Part shown: one piece after another, positions 40,141-49,367 of the stretch
Position numbering within the stretch: the stretch's first letter is position 1
Layout of the letters: each line of letters starts with the position of its first letter
DNA from: Cellulomonas sp. S1-8
GTDB lineage: Bacteria; Actinomycetota; Actinomycetes; Actinomycetales; Cellulomonadaceae
Length of the DNA: 64,000 nt
Direction: 5' to 3'
NCBI RefSeq assembly: GCF_026184235.1
Contig: NZ_CP110806.1
Coordinates: 1,116,001 to 1,180,000 of the forward strand
The notes under the pieces: model-generated
Databases searched by the model: none
What the model was told of the DNA's origin: nothing
The model's input: the letters and a program-made list of their open reading frames with translations, nothing else
Made by a program: the position numbers and the translations under genes

Positions 40141-41547
40141 GTGAAGTACGCCCAGCACATCTCCGAGCTCGTCGGCGGCACCCCGCTCGTCCGGCTCACG
40201 TCCGTCACCGCCGGCCTGACCGCCACGATCCTGGCGAAGGTCGAGTACCTCAACCCCGGCGGGTCCGTGAAGGACCGCATCGCGCTGCGGATGATCGAGG
40301 CCGCGGAGGCGTCGGGGGAGCTGCAGCCTGGCGGCACGATCGTCGAGCCCACGTCGGGAAACACGGGCGTCGGCCTCGCGCTCGTCGCGCAGCGCAAGGG
40401 GTACCGCTGCGTCTTCGTCTGCCCGGACAAGGTGAGCCAGGACAAGCGCGACGTGCTGCGCGCGTACGGCGCCGAGGTCGTCGTGACCCCGACGGCCGTG
40501 CCGCCCGACCACCCGGACTCGTACTACTCGGTGTCCGACCGCATCACGCGCGAGACGCCCGGCGCCTGGAAGCCCAACCAGTACGCCAACGTCAACGGCC
40601 CGGCCAGCCACTATGCGACCACGGGCCCGGAGATCTGGGCCGACACCGACGGGCGCATCACCCACCTGGTCACGGGCGTCGGCACGGGCGGCACGATCAC
40701 CGGCACGGGGCGCTACCTGCACGACGTGTCGGCGCAGCGTCCGGCTGCGGACGGCGGCCGCGTGGTCGTCGTCGGCGCCGACCCCGCCGGCTCGGTGTAC
40801 TCCGGGGGCGACGGGCGGCCGTACCTCGTCGAGGGCGTCGGGGAGGACTTCTGGCCGACGGCGTACGACCCGGCGGTCCCGGACGAGATCCTCGCGGTGT
40901 CCGACGCGGACTCGTTCGCGATGACGCGGCGCCTGGCCCGCGAGGAGGGGCTGCTGGTCGGCGGGTCGTGCGGGATGGCCGTCGAGGCGACCCTGCGGCA
41001 CGCGCGCGCCCTGCAGGACGCGGATCCCGAGGCCGCCGCCCGCGCCGTCTACGTCGTGATCCTCCCCGACGGCGGCCGCGGCTACCTGTCGAAGATCTTC
41101 AACGACTCGTGGATGCGCTCGTACGGGTTCCTCGCCGGCGGCGAGGGCGCGACCGTCGCTGACGTCCTGCGCACCAAGGACGGCGCCCTGCCCGCGCTCG
41201 TGCACACGCACCCCACCGAGACCGTGCGCGACGCCATCGAGATCCTGCGCGAGTACGGCGTCTCGCAGATGCCGGTCGTCGGCGCCGAGCCGCCCGTGAT
41301 GATCGGCGAGGTCGCCGGGTCGGTGAGCGAGCGGGAGCTGCTCGACGCGGTGTTCTCCGGTGCGGCCTCCCTCGCGGACCGCGTCGAGGTGCACATGTCC
41401 CCGGCCCTGCCGCTCATCGGCTCCGGCGAGCCCGTCGACGCGGCGCGCGCGGCGCTCGAGAAGGCCGACGCCCTCATGGTCGTCGACGACGGCCGGCCCG
41501 TCGGGGTGCTGACGCGGCACGACCTGCTGGGGTTCCTCACACGCTGA
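40141..41547 (+). CDS. cbs: cystathionine beta-synthase
   Basis: 468 aa. A PLP fold-type II core (~1-330): the PLP Lys is K44 in NPGGSVKDR, with phosphate-loop GVGTGGTITGTG and substrate loop PTSGNTGVGLAL. It lacks the heme-binding N terminus of animal enzymes. A tandem CBS pair forms the C terminus (VSQMPVVGAEPPVMIGEV, ALMVVDDGRPVGVLTRHDLL). It condenses serine with homocysteine in reverse transsulfuration; metB at 55482 would handle the forward branch. GAGGAT ends 6 nt before the GTG start, so a leaderless mRNA is possible, though GAGAGGA could act as a distant ribosome site. Confidence 0.95.
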   Translation: MKYAQHISELVGGTPLVRLTSVTAGLTATILAKVEYLNPGGSVKDRIALRMIEAAEASGELQPGGTIVEPTSGNTGVGLALVAQRKGYRCVFVCPDKVSQDKRDVLRAYGAEVVVTPTAVPPDHPDSYYSVSDRITRETPGAWKPNQYANVNGPASHYATTGPEIWADTDGRITHLVTGVGTGGTITGTGRYLHDVSAQRPAADGGRVVVVGADPAGSVYSGGDGRPYLVEGVGEDFWPTAYDPAVPDEILAVSDADSFAMTRRLAREEGLLVGGSCGMAVEATLRHARALQDADPEAAARAVYVVILPDGGRGYLSKIFNDSWMRSYGFLAGGEGATVADVLRTKDGALPALVHTHPTETVRDAIEILREYGVSQMPVVGAEPPVMIGEVAGSVSERELLDAVFSGAASLADRVEVHMSPALPLIGSGEPVDAARAALEKADALMVVDDGRPVGVLTRHDLLGFLTR

Positions 41548-41638
41548 CGCGCGGCGCGCGACGGCCCCGGAGCGCGCAGCCACCGGCGCGTTAGCATCGG
41601 CCGACCCGATGGGCCGTACCCGCAAAGGACCAACCGCG

Positions 41639-42637
41639 ATGGCGCTGTTCGACCTGCCCCTGCCCGACCTCGAGCGCTACCTGCCGGAGCTCGACGAGCC
41701 CGCGGACCTCGACGCGTTCTGGGCGTCGACGCTCGCGGAGACCCGGGCGTTCGACCTCGACGTGCGCCGCGCGCCGTGCGACGCCGGGCTCACCCTGGTC
41801 GACGTCGAGGACGTGACGTTCGCCGGGTTCGGCGGGCACCCGGTCAAGGCGTGGGTCACGCGGCCGGCGGGGTCGGCCACGGACGGGTCGTCGCTGCCGG
41901 CCGTCGTGGAGTTCCTCGGGTACGGCGGCGGTCGTGGGCGCCCCCACGAGCGCCTCGCGTGGGCCGCGGCCGGGTACGTGCACCTGCTGATGGACACGCG
42001 CGGTCAGGGCTCGGGGTGGGGCAGCGGCGGGCAGACACCCGACCCGGTGGGGTCCGGCCCGCACGCGCCGGGCTTCTTGACGCGGGGGATCCTGGACCCG
42101 GCCGAGCACTTCTACCGGCGGGTGTTCACCGACGGCGTCCGTGCGGTCGAGGCCGTGCGTGCTCTGCCGGGGGTGGACCCGGCGCGGGTGACGGTGACGG
42201 GTGGGAGCCAGGGAGGCGCCGTCACCCTGGCCGTCGCCGGGTTGGCCGACGGCCTGGTCGCCGCGATGCCGGACGTCCCGTTCCTGTGCCACGTCGCGCG
42301 TGCGATCGACATCACCGACGCGTCCCCGTACCACGAGGTCGTCGGGTACCTCGCGGTGCACCGCGACCACAAGGCCGCCGCGCTGCGCACGCTGTCCTAC
42401 CTCGACGGCATGCACCTCGCGCGCCGCGCGACGGCCCCGACGCTGTTCTCGGTGGCGCTGCGCGACCCGATCTGCCCGCCGTCCACCGTGTTCGCGGCCT
42501 ACAACCACTACGGCACCCTGGCCGGCTCCCGACCGGACCGCGCCATCGAGGTGTACGAGTTCAACCAGCACGAGGGTGGCGGCGGCTTCCAGGTCGACGC
42601 CCAGCTCCGCTGGCTCGCGGGCGTCCTCGCCCGCTGA
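41639..42637 (+). CDS. acetylxylan esterase (AXE1/CE7 family)
   Basis: 332 aa, the usual CE7 length (~320). The alpha/beta hydrolase nucleophile is S190 in GGSQGGA, with DVPFLCHV and an ALRDPICPPSTVF loop carrying the Asp, and FNQHEGGGG the His. WGSGGQTPD and FYRRVFTDGVRAVEAV are family hallmarks. It has no signal peptide, so it acts in the cytosol on imported acetylated xylo-oligosaccharides or cephalosporin-like esters, as known for the family. ATG 41639 has AAAGGA 10 nt upstream; the ATG at 41609 lacks a site. TAGCAT at 41592-41597 may be the -10. Confidence 0.93.
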   Translation: MALFDLPLPDLERYLPELDEPADLDAFWASTLAETRAFDLDVRRAPCDAGLTLVDVEDVTFAGFGGHPVKAWVTRPAGSATDGSSLPAVVEFLGYGGGRGRPHERLAWAAAGYVHLLMDTRGQGSGWGSGGQTPDPVGSGPHAPGFLTRGILDPAEHFYRRVFTDGVRAVEAVRALPGVDPARVTVTGGSQGGAVTLAVAGLADGLVAAMPDVPFLCHVARAIDITDASPYHEVVGYLAVHRDHKAAALRTLSYLDGMHLARRATAPTLFSVALRDPICPPSTVFAAYNHYGTLAGSRPDRAIEVYEFNQHEGGGGFQVDAQLRWLAGVLAR

Positions 42638-42645
42638 CCCACCCA

Positions 42646-42708
42646 CGCCGACCGGAACCCCAGTACCCGAACGGGCGCTCGTTCGGTGAGCCAGGTCCGC
42701 TCGGCGGG
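42646..42708. repeat. palindromic intergenic element, family A copy 3
   Basis: CGCCGACCGGAAC (42646-42658) pairs imperfectly with GTCCGCTCGGCGGG (42695-42708). Inside, CCGAACG (42667-42673) and CGTTCGG (42680-42686) form a perfect 7-bp stem around GGCGCT. It starts 9 nt after the acetylxylan esterase stop and may double as its terminator. Confidence 0.6.
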
Positions 42709-42796
42709 AGGGGTCGTCGGGGGTGGCCGGTCGGCGGGGCCGGCGTGCGCAGGGCAGGATGGACGGGCACTGTCATCCACCGAAGGAGAAGTCGAC

Positions 42797-43201
42797 ATGG
42801 CCGCAGCGCTGCCCGAGGTCTCGGGCGCTCCCGGCAGCAAGCCCGCCCTGACGTTCCCCGACGCGCCGCCGTCGGGCGAGCTCGAGGTGGTCGTGCTCAG
42901 CCGCGGCGACGGTCCGCTCGTCGAGGCGGGTCAGGACATCGAGGTGCACTACCTCGGCCAGGCATGGCAGGGGGGCGTCTTCGACAACTCCTTCGACCGT
43001 GGCTCGTCCATCAGCTTCCCCATCGGCGTCGGCGCGGTCATCGCCGGGTGGGACGAGGGCCTCGTCGGCCAGCAGGTCGGGTCGCGCGTGCTGCTGTCGA
43101 TCCCGGCGCACCTGGGCTACGGCGACCGCGGCGTGCCGCAGGCCGGCATCAAGGGTGGCGACACGCTCGTGTTCGTCGTGGACGTCGTCGGCGTCAGCTG
43201 A
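42797..43201 (+). CDS. FKBP-type peptidyl-prolyl cis-trans isomerase
   Basis: 134 aa, a single FKBP domain. VEAGQDIEVHYLGQAWQGGVFDNSFDRG, SFPIGVGAVIAGWDEGLVGQQVGSRVLLSIPAHLGYGDRG and GDTLVFVVDVV are the standard signatures. No signal peptide is seen, so it is cytoplasmic. It catalyses prolyl isomerisation in protein folding. AAGGAG lies 8 nt before ATG 42797, and a CAGGAT hexamer at 42756-42761 may be its -10. Lengthening the frame upstream would run into the family A repeat. Confidence 0.95.
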   Translation: MAAALPEVSGAPGSKPALTFPDAPPSGELEVVVLSRGDGPLVEAGQDIEVHYLGQAWQGGVFDNSFDRGSSISFPIGVGAVIAGWDEGLVGQQVGSRVLLSIPAHLGYGDRGVPQAGIKGGDTLVFVVDVVGVS

Positions 43202-43364
43202 CGGGACCGCACACCACCGCGCGCCGCCGGGACCCGACGAGGGCACCGGCGGCGCGCGAGCGTCCGGCCCGCACCGCCGCCGGCTCCGGGCCGATGAGTC
43301 CGGACCTCGTCGCCTGTCTGTCTCTCCGGGACGCCCGACGGCGGGCGTCAGGACGGAGGCGACG

Positions 43365-44306
43365 ATGCAGGGTCCGACGCGGGACGCAGCCCACGGTCCG
43401 GGGGAGTGGGCCCACCACTCGCCCTACAGCGACCCGGGGCAGCACGCCGGCGTGCTGGCCGCGCTGGGGACGGACCCCGCCGACGTGCACGCCGCCGCGA
43501 CCGGCCTGATCGCCCACTACCGCGCGGAGGCCGGCACGCTCGACGAGGACCGGCTGCCCACCGTGAACCTGCGCTGGCTGGACGCGATCCTCGCCGCCGG
43601 CCTCGCGCTGGCGCCGGGTCCCTTCGCCGGCCGCCCGCCGACGGACCGGATCGCCGGCTGCTGCCGCGACCACACGCTGTTCGGCGTGGGCCTGCTGCGG
43701 GAGCACGGCATCCCCGCGCGTTCGCGCATCGGGTTCGCGCGGTACTTCGCCCCCGGCTTCGCGCACGACCACGTCGTCGTCGAGCGGTGGGACGGGCAGC
43801 GCTGGGTGCGCGCGGACCCCGAGCTCGACGCGGCGTTCGGTGCGGCGCCGCCGGCAGGCCCGCCGTTCGACCCGTTCGACATGCCGACGGGCCTCGACAG
43901 CCCCTTCCCGACCGCGGCGGAGCTGTGGCTCGCGCACCGGCGCGACGGGCTCGACCTGAGCGCGTACGGCGTCTCGCAGGCGATGCCGGAGCTGTGCGGC
44001 CCCGACTTCGTGCGCGGGTACGTGCTGCTGGAGGCGGCGCACCGCCGCCGCGAGGAGCTGCTGCTGTGGGACGTGTGGGGTGCCGAGCTCGCGGCCGCAC
44101 CCGACGAGGCCGCTGCCCTGGCCGACGAGGTCGCCGACCTGCTGGTCCGCGCGGACGCCGGCGACGCCGACGCGGAGGACTCGCTGGCCTGCCGGTACGC
44201 CGCCGACCCGCGGCTGCATCCCGGGTCGCGCGTGCGCACCCTGTCGCCGCTGGGCCGCGAGGGCTGGACGGACCTGGGTACCCGCGTGACCACCTGGGAC
44301 GCCTGA
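43365..44306 (+). CDS. transglutaminase-like protein
   Basis: 313 aa. The transglutaminase/protease-like core has the nucleophile Cys in GCCRDHTLF (C99 or C100; C100 by analogy to GxCRD), the His in FAHDHVVVERW and the Asp in RWVRADPELD. The C-terminal ~130 residues are helical and not recognised. No signal or membrane segment is seen. Proteins of this class can be peptidases or amide hydrolases; substrate unknown. ATG 43365 has GGAGG 5 nt upstream. A 13-bp hairpin at 44328-44358 terminates it. Confidence 0.82.
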   Translation: MQGPTRDAAHGPGEWAHHSPYSDPGQHAGVLAALGTDPADVHAAATGLIAHYRAEAGTLDEDRLPTVNLRWLDAILAAGLALAPGPFAGRPPTDRIAGCCRDHTLFGVGLLREHGIPARSRIGFARYFAPGFAHDHVVVERWDGQRWVRADPELDAAFGAAPPAGPPFDPFDMPTGLDSPFPTAAELWLAHRRDGLDLSAYGVSQAMPELCGPDFVRGYVLLEAAHRRREELLLWDVWGAELAAAPDEAAALADEVADLLVRADAGDADAEDSLACRYAADPRLHPGSRVRTLSPLGREGWTDLGTRVTTWDA

Positions 44307-44327
44307 CCGCCGGCTGGAACGGCGTGG

Positions 44328-44358
44328 AGCGTCCGGGACGTCAGGCGTCCCGGACGCT
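44328..44358 (+). terminator. hairpin with TCAGG loop, upstream of the esterase/WxL-like cluster
   Basis: AGCGTCCGGGACG (44328-44340) pairs perfectly with CGTCCCGGACGCT (44346-44358) around loop TCAGG. The hairpin at 50475-50509 has nearly the same stem and a CTCAGGT loop, and the two bracket the 44478-50429 cluster. The remaining ~120 bp before the esterase is GC-rich with a GGATGCGAAT segment that might be a -10. Confidence 0.8.
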
Positions 44359-44477
44359 GCACCCCGTCGGGTGGGGTCGGATGCGAATCCGTTCGGTTGT
44401 TGACGGGCCGGCCGGCGGGGCGCTCGGATGGGCTCGGCGCGGCCACGGCGGCCGCCGCAGGGCGCCGGGGGGCAACG

Positions 44478-45830
44478 ATGACGGGTCGAGCACGCCTGAC
44501 AGGTCGAGCACGACTGGCAGCGGTCGTGGCGGGAGCCGCACTGGCCGTGGGGGTCATGGGTCCCGCGTCCCCGGCCACCGCGCGCGGGGTGCCGCAGGTC
44601 GTCGGGGTGGACGTCGTCGTCCAGGTGGGGCCGCTGGGCGCCGCGGTCACGGCGGTGGCGCTCGAGTACGACCGGTCCATCAGCGCGCGACCCGGGACGC
44701 TCGACGAGACGGCGTTCGTCGTCGAGGTGACGCTCGACGACGTCACCTCGGCCCGCACGGTCACGGACGCCTACGTCAGCGGCTCCGCGGAGCCGGGCGC
44801 GCCGCGGCGCAGCGGCCGGTTCCTCGTCGTCGCGCTCGACCCCGCGGACGCGAACGCCTCCGTCCTCGCGTACGACGGCGAGCTCAACCACCGCATCGAC
44901 CTCGACGGGGCCTACACCGTCGACCTGCGGGACGACCTCGTCGACCGGTCCGGGCGCGTGGTCGTGCCGGCGACGGTGGACGCGCTCGCCAACGACGACG
45001 TCGTGACGCCCGTCGTCGACGACTTCGTGCAGCGCTCGACGACGGCCTCGTCCGGGGTGCGCCTGCGCTACGGGCTGTTCTCCCCGGACGTGGACCGCGC
45101 GGGCGCGGAGCTCGTGCCGCTCGTCGTCGCGCTGCACGGCGCGGGCGAGCGCGGCACCGACGGGCACGTCCAGCTGCTCGCGAACGAGCTCGGCGTCGCC
45201 TTCGCCGCGCCGTCGCGGCAGCAGAGCGACCCGAGCTTCGTGCTCGTCCCGCAGGCCCCGCCACCGTCGGTGCAGCCCGTCGGGGACTGGGTGGGGGTGT
45301 GGGACGTCCCGGAGGTGCAGTCCGCGCTGCTCGAGCTCGTCGACCGGACGATCGCGCAGCACCCCGTCGACCCCGACCGTGTGTACGTCACGGGTCTGTC
45401 GATGGGCTCGATGGGGACGTTCCAGGTCCTCGCCGAGCGCCCGGACCTGTTCGCGGCGGCGCTGCCCGTGACCGGGTACGCCGACCCGCGCTTCGCGTCG
45501 GTGTTCGCTGCCGTCCCGACGTGGGCGACGCACTCCGTGGACGACGAGGCCGTGCCGTTCGACCACCCGTACTCGGACTGGAACCTGCTGACCGCGATCG
45601 AGGCGACCGGTGCCGCCGTCACGCGCGACGAGTGGGCCGCGAACCTGCCCGACGCGGAGAACGAGGCCCGGGCGCAGGCGCAGTGGGACCGGGCGCGGGC
45701 CGAGGGCAGCCACACGCTGTTCACGGCGTGGACCGCCGGGACGACACCCGTGAACGCGCACTTCGCGTGGGTGCCGACGTACTCGAACGACATCATGGTC
45801 GACTGGTTGTACAGCCACGAGCGCGGGTGA
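44478..45830 (+). CDS. secreted alpha/beta-hydrolase esterase (PHB depolymerase-like)
   Basis: 450 aa. The signal peptide runs to about residue 38 (AVVAGAALAVGVMGPASPATA). Residues ~40-190 form an Ig-like N-terminal domain of the kind found before predicted feruloyl/PHB-type esterases. The hydrolase domain (~200-445) has VALHGAGERG as oxyanion loop, nucleophile S308 in GLSMGSMG, an Asp in HSVDDEAVPF and a His in NAHFAWVPTY. It is probably an extracellular ester hydrolase, with feruloyl or polyester substrates possible. ATG 44478 follows GGGG. A purple acid phosphatase-like gene comes next after 139 nt. Confidence 0.87.
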   Translation: MTGRARLTGRARLAAVVAGAALAVGVMGPASPATARGVPQVVGVDVVVQVGPLGAAVTAVALEYDRSISARPGTLDETAFVVEVTLDDVTSARTVTDAYVSGSAEPGAPRRSGRFLVVALDPADANASVLAYDGELNHRIDLDGAYTVDLRDDLVDRSGRVVVPATVDALANDDVVTPVVDDFVQRSTTASSGVRLRYGLFSPDVDRAGAELVPLVVALHGAGERGTDGHVQLLANELGVAFAAPSRQQSDPSFVLVPQAPPPSVQPVGDWVGVWDVPEVQSALLELVDRTIAQHPVDPDRVYVTGLSMGSMGTFQVLAERPDLFAAALPVTGYADPRFASVFAAVPTWATHSVDDEAVPFDHPYSDWNLLTAIEATGAAVTRDEWAANLPDAENEARAQAQWDRARAEGSHTLFTAWTAGTTPVNAHFAWVPTYSNDIMVDWLYSHERG

Positions 45831-45969
45831 CGTCGGGAGGGCGTCCGCACCCGACGACCTCGATCTGAGCGTGTTCTCACCCGTGCCGTGGGGTCCATCG
45901 TGCGTACGTCTGCGCGTCGCCTGAGCCCGACACCGTCGGGGCGTCACTTCCGACGCAAGGAGACGCTTG

Positions 45970-47925
45970 ATGCGAACGCCCAGCCTGTCCCGCGCACGTG
46001 CGGCCGGGTCCCTGAGCCACCGGTTCACCGCCGTGGTCCTCGGTACCGCCCTCGTCGCCGCGGGCGCCCTGGCGACCGCCACCCCCGCGGCCGCCGACCC
46101 CGGCACCACGACGGACCGCCTGATCCTCACCCCCACGGACCAGCCGACGACGTCGCAGTTCGTCACCTGGCGCAGCACGGTCGCTGCCGCCGGTGCCGTC
46201 GAGTACCGCCTGCCCGGTGGCGGCACGACGACCGTCGCCGCGACCGTCGCCGACACGATCGGCGAGCACACCCACCTGTCGGCGACGATCACGGGTCTGA
46301 CGGCCGGCACGGCGTACGAGTACCGCGTCGGGCAGGACGGCGACTGGACGACGTGGCGGACGTTCCGCACCGCGTCGGGCACGGCGGAGCCCTTCTCGTT
46401 CCTCTACTACGGCGACGCGCAGATCAGCCTGGACACCACGTGGCCTGCCGTCGTGCAGGCGGCGCACGCCAAGGCGCCGCAGGCCGTGGGCAGCGTCCAC
46501 GCCGGTGACCTCATCGACACCGCGAGCAACCAGACGCAGTGGACCAACTGGTTCCTCGGCATGGGCGAGTCGGCGATGACCACGCAGGTGCTCGCCGCCC
46601 CCGGCAACCACGAGTACAGCGGCGACCAGACCATGCGGAACTGGAAGGCAAACTTCACGTACGCGCACAACCAGCCGAGCCGCGCGACGATCGGTGACCT
46701 GGCCCGGCTCGCCGAGGGCGACACGCCGGCCGCGCAGCAGACGGCCGCGTACTTCGACCACTTCACGACGTTCGCCGCGGAGACGGTGTACTACGTCGAC
46801 TACCAGGACGTCCGCTTCATCACGCTGAACGCGACGCGGAGCTCCGGGTTCCTCACCCCTCCGAGCCTGCCCGCGTGCAGCGAGGGCTGCCCCAACGCCG
46901 GCCAGCTGTGGATCGACTTCCAGGCCGCCTGGCTCGACCACATCCTCACGGACAACCCGAACACGTGGGCCGTCGCGACGTTCCACCAGCCCGTCTACAG
47001 CGTCTCCAGCGGGCGCGACGAGCCGATCCTGCGCGCCGCCTGGGTGCCGGTGTTCGAGAAGCACAACATCGACCTGGTGCTGCAGGGCCACGACCACACC
47101 TACGCGCGCGGGTTCAAGGACACGACCGCGACGGACACGCCCGGCGTCACCAACGGCCCCGTCTACGCCGTGTCGAACTCGGGCGGCAAGTACTACGAGC
47201 TCGCGCCGGAGGGTGACAACGTGTGGACGCGCAACGGCGCGACGCAGGTCAAGCGCGGCGCGAACGTCTCGACGTACCAGGTCGTCACGGTCGACGGCGG
47301 GTCGCTGCGCTACGAGTCCTACGTCGCGGCCGTCACGGGCGGGGCGACCGAGCAGCTCGGCGACCTGTACGACAGCTTCACGATCACGAAGAACGACGCC
47401 GGCAAGGTCGTGACCGAGGACGGCGTCGCCATTCCCGGTGCCGACGCCCAGCGGCTGGCCGTGACGGTGCCCGAGCAGACCGGTGAGCCTGGCGAGTTCG
47501 TCTGGGCCATCGACGGTGGCAACGGGCTCGTGGACCTGGGTGTCGCGCAGGACGCCGGCGACCACTTCCGCGCCGCCGGTGCCCTGAACCCCGTGCGGGT
47601 GACGGACACGCGTCGGGACGCGCCCGCCTGGTCGCTCTCGGGCCAGGTGAGCGACTTCGTGTCCGGCGACCAGACCGTCGACGGCAAGCACCTCGGGTGG
47701 ACCCCGTCGGTGAGCGAGAACACCGGCGGGGCCGTGGCCGGTGCCGCGGTGGCCTCGGGCTTCGTGTCCGGTGAGGGTCTGTCCGCGCCGGCCGTCCTCG
47801 GCTCCGCCGCGGCGGGGCACCAGCGGGGCTCGGCGCTGCTGGGTGCCGAGCTGGACCTGCGGCTGCCGATCTCGGTGGCCGAGGGCCGGTACGCCGCGAC
47901 CCTGACGCTCACGGCGCTGAGCTGA
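45970..47925 (+). CDS. secreted purple acid phosphatase-like metallophosphoesterase with WxL-like C-terminal domain
   Basis: 651 aa. A signal peptide ends about residue 43 (ATPAAADPG). A FN3-like N-terminal domain (~48-135) leads into the calcineurin-like domain: GDAQ (148-151), GDLID (179-183), GNHE (212-215), FHQ with H339, and GHDH (373-376). GDAQ replaces the usual GDxG or GDxH. A C-terminal domain (~496-651) is about 80% identical to that of the next gene; it contains W554-S-L556 and ends YAATLTLTALS, recalling WxL surface-binding domains. AAGGAG lies 7 nt before ATG 45970. It is probably a wall-associated phosphomonoesterase or nuclease-like enzyme. A 17-bp hairpin follows. Confidence 0.9.
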   Translation: MRTPSLSRARAAGSLSHRFTAVVLGTALVAAGALATATPAAADPGTTTDRLILTPTDQPTTSQFVTWRSTVAAAGAVEYRLPGGGTTTVAATVADTIGEHTHLSATITGLTAGTAYEYRVGQDGDWTTWRTFRTASGTAEPFSFLYYGDAQISLDTTWPAVVQAAHAKAPQAVGSVHAGDLIDTASNQTQWTNWFLGMGESAMTTQVLAAPGNHEYSGDQTMRNWKANFTYAHNQPSRATIGDLARLAEGDTPAAQQTAAYFDHFTTFAAETVYYVDYQDVRFITLNATRSSGFLTPPSLPACSEGCPNAGQLWIDFQAAWLDHILTDNPNTWAVATFHQPVYSVSSGRDEPILRAAWVPVFEKHNIDLVLQGHDHTYARGFKDTTATDTPGVTNGPVYAVSNSGGKYYELAPEGDNVWTRNGATQVKRGANVSTYQVVTVDGGSLRYESYVAAVTGGATEQLGDLYDSFTITKNDAGKVVTEDGVAIPGADAQRLAVTVPEQTGEPGEFVWAIDGGNGLVDLGVAQDAGDHFRAAGALNPVRVTDTRRDAPAWSLSGQVSDFVSGDQTVDGKHLGWTPSVSENTGGAVAGAAVASGFVSGEGLSAPAVLGSAAAGHQRGSALLGAELDLRLPISVAEGRYAATLTLTALS

Positions 47926-47940
47926 CGTCGGTCTGACGTC

Positions 47941-47979
47941 GAGCGGCCCCGCCGGTCCCCGCGACCGGCGGGGCCGCTC
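47941..47979 (+). terminator. 17-bp perfect hairpin after the phosphoesterase
   Basis: The 17-nt arm 47941-47957 (starting GAGCGGCCCCGCC) is perfectly complementary to 47963-47979 with loop CCCGC, 15 nt after the stop. It may cause partial termination within the cluster. Confidence 0.85.
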
Positions 47980-48012
47980 CCACCCCGATCCTTCCCCCTG
48001 AGGAGCACGCCC

Positions 48013-49209
48013 ATGTCCGTCCCCCGTCCCCGGCATCGCCTGGCGCAGCGGCTCGTCGCCGTCGTGACAGGTGCGCTCGTCGCCACCCCCCTCCTCGCTC
48101 CGGCGGCCGTCGCCGCCCCGTCCGAGCCCGTCGAGCTGCCCCTCGTCACGTCCGCCACCACCTGGCGCTACCTCGACGACGACACCGAGCCGCACGGCAC
48201 CGCACCCGACGTCCTCGCCTGGACCGCGCCGGGGTTCGACGCCACGGGCTGGACCAGCGGCACCGGCCCGTTCGGCGCCAAGAACGGCGCACTGGGCGAC
48301 CTCGGCGGGGGCTACCGACCCGCCACGCTGCTCGAGCACTACGCGAACGGCGTCTCCGGCACCACCGTGCCGACGTACTTCTTCCGGACCACGGTCGAGC
48401 TCGACGCGGCCGCCCTGGACCGCCTGGTGTCGCTCCAGGGCCAGATCGCGTACGACGACGCGGTGCGCGTCTACCTCGACGGCGTCCTCGTCTTCCACGA
48501 CCGGGACGACCGGGCGAGCGACCCGACCCGCAACCTGCAGTACGCGGGCGTCTCGGCCGGCAGCCCGGTGTCGAGCACGTTCACGATCGACCCGGCGGAC
48601 CTGCCCGACGGCACGCTGGTGCCCGGCACCCACACGATCGCGGTCGCGCTCTACCAGGACCGCGCCTCGAGCTCCGACGTCTACCTCGACATGTCGTCGC
48701 TCACCGCGACGATCGCGCCGGAGCCCGCGCCCGACGCACAGAGCCTCGAGGTCACGGTGCCCGCGGTGGACGTCGGGCAGCTCGTGTGGGCGATCGACGG
48801 GACCAACGACCTCGTGGACCTGGGCGTCGCCGAGCGTGAGGGCGACCGGCTCGCCGCGCGCGGCTCGCTGAACCCCGTGCGGGTGACGGACACCCGGCGT
48901 GGGGCGCCGGCCTGGTCGCTGTCCGGCCAGGTCAGCGACTTCGTGTCCGGCGACGAGGTCGTCGACGGCAAGCACCTGGGGTGGACGCCGTCGGTCGGCG
49001 AGAACACCGGCGGTGCCGTGGCCGGTGACGCCGTGGCCTCGGGGTTCGTCGCGGGCGAGGGTCTGTCCGTCCCGGCCGTCCTCGGCGCCGCGCCTGCCGG
49101 GCACGCGCCCGGCTCCGCGCTGCTGGGGGCGGACCTCGAGCTGCTGCTGCCCGTCTCGGTCACGCAGGGCCGGTACGCCGCGACCCTCACGCTCACCGCA
49201 CTGAGCTGA
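48013..49209 (+). CDS. secreted protein with galactose-binding-like N domain and WxL-like C-terminal domain
   Basis: 398 aa. A signal peptide ends near residue 36 (AAVAAPS). Residues ~45-235 form a jelly-roll domain (WRYLDDDTEPHG, FRTTVELD, YDDAVRVYLDGVLVFHDR), often found attached to secreted phosphoesterases; no catalytic motif is visible. The C-terminal ~150 residues nearly copy those of the preceding protein, including W301-S-L303 and YAATLTLTALS. AGGAG lies upstream of ATG 48013. I infer a wall-attached, non-enzymatic partner. A split or duplication of a once larger phosphoesterase is possible. Confidence 0.85.
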   Translation: MSVPRPRHRLAQRLVAVVTGALVATPLLAPAAVAAPSEPVELPLVTSATTWRYLDDDTEPHGTAPDVLAWTAPGFDATGWTSGTGPFGAKNGALGDLGGGYRPATLLEHYANGVSGTTVPTYFFRTTVELDAAALDRLVSLQGQIAYDDAVRVYLDGVLVFHDRDDRASDPTRNLQYAGVSAGSPVSSTFTIDPADLPDGTLVPGTHTIAVALYQDRASSSDVYLDMSSLTATIAPEPAPDAQSLEVTVPAVDVGQLVWAIDGTNDLVDLGVAEREGDRLAARGSLNPVRVTDTRRGAPAWSLSGQVSDFVSGDEVVDGKHLGWTPSVGENTGGAVAGDAVASGFVAGEGLSVPAVLGAAPAGHAPGSALLGADLELLLPVSVTQGRYAATLTLTALS

Positions 49210-49280
49210 CCACCACCGAGAGTGACCAGCACTGAGCTCGACCACCGCTGAGCTCGACCACCACTGCCGAGCGCCTGGCT

Positions 49281-49320
49281 CGGTCCACCCCGGTGCCCAG
49301 TGCGGCGCCGGGGTGGACCG
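49281..49320 (+). terminator. 16-bp hairpin after the second WxL-like gene
   Basis: CGGTCCACCCCGGTGC (49281-49296) pairs with GCGCCGGGGTGGACCG (49305-49320), one G-T pair, 8-nt loop. Just before it (49210-49260) the segment GAGCTCGACCACC is repeated twice. It lies between the second WxL-like gene and the DUF916-like gene, whose ribosome site is at 49355-49359. Confidence 0.75.
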
Positions 49321-49367
49321 GGCTCGGCGACCCGATGATCCCCGTACGCCTCCCAGGAGCCATGCCC

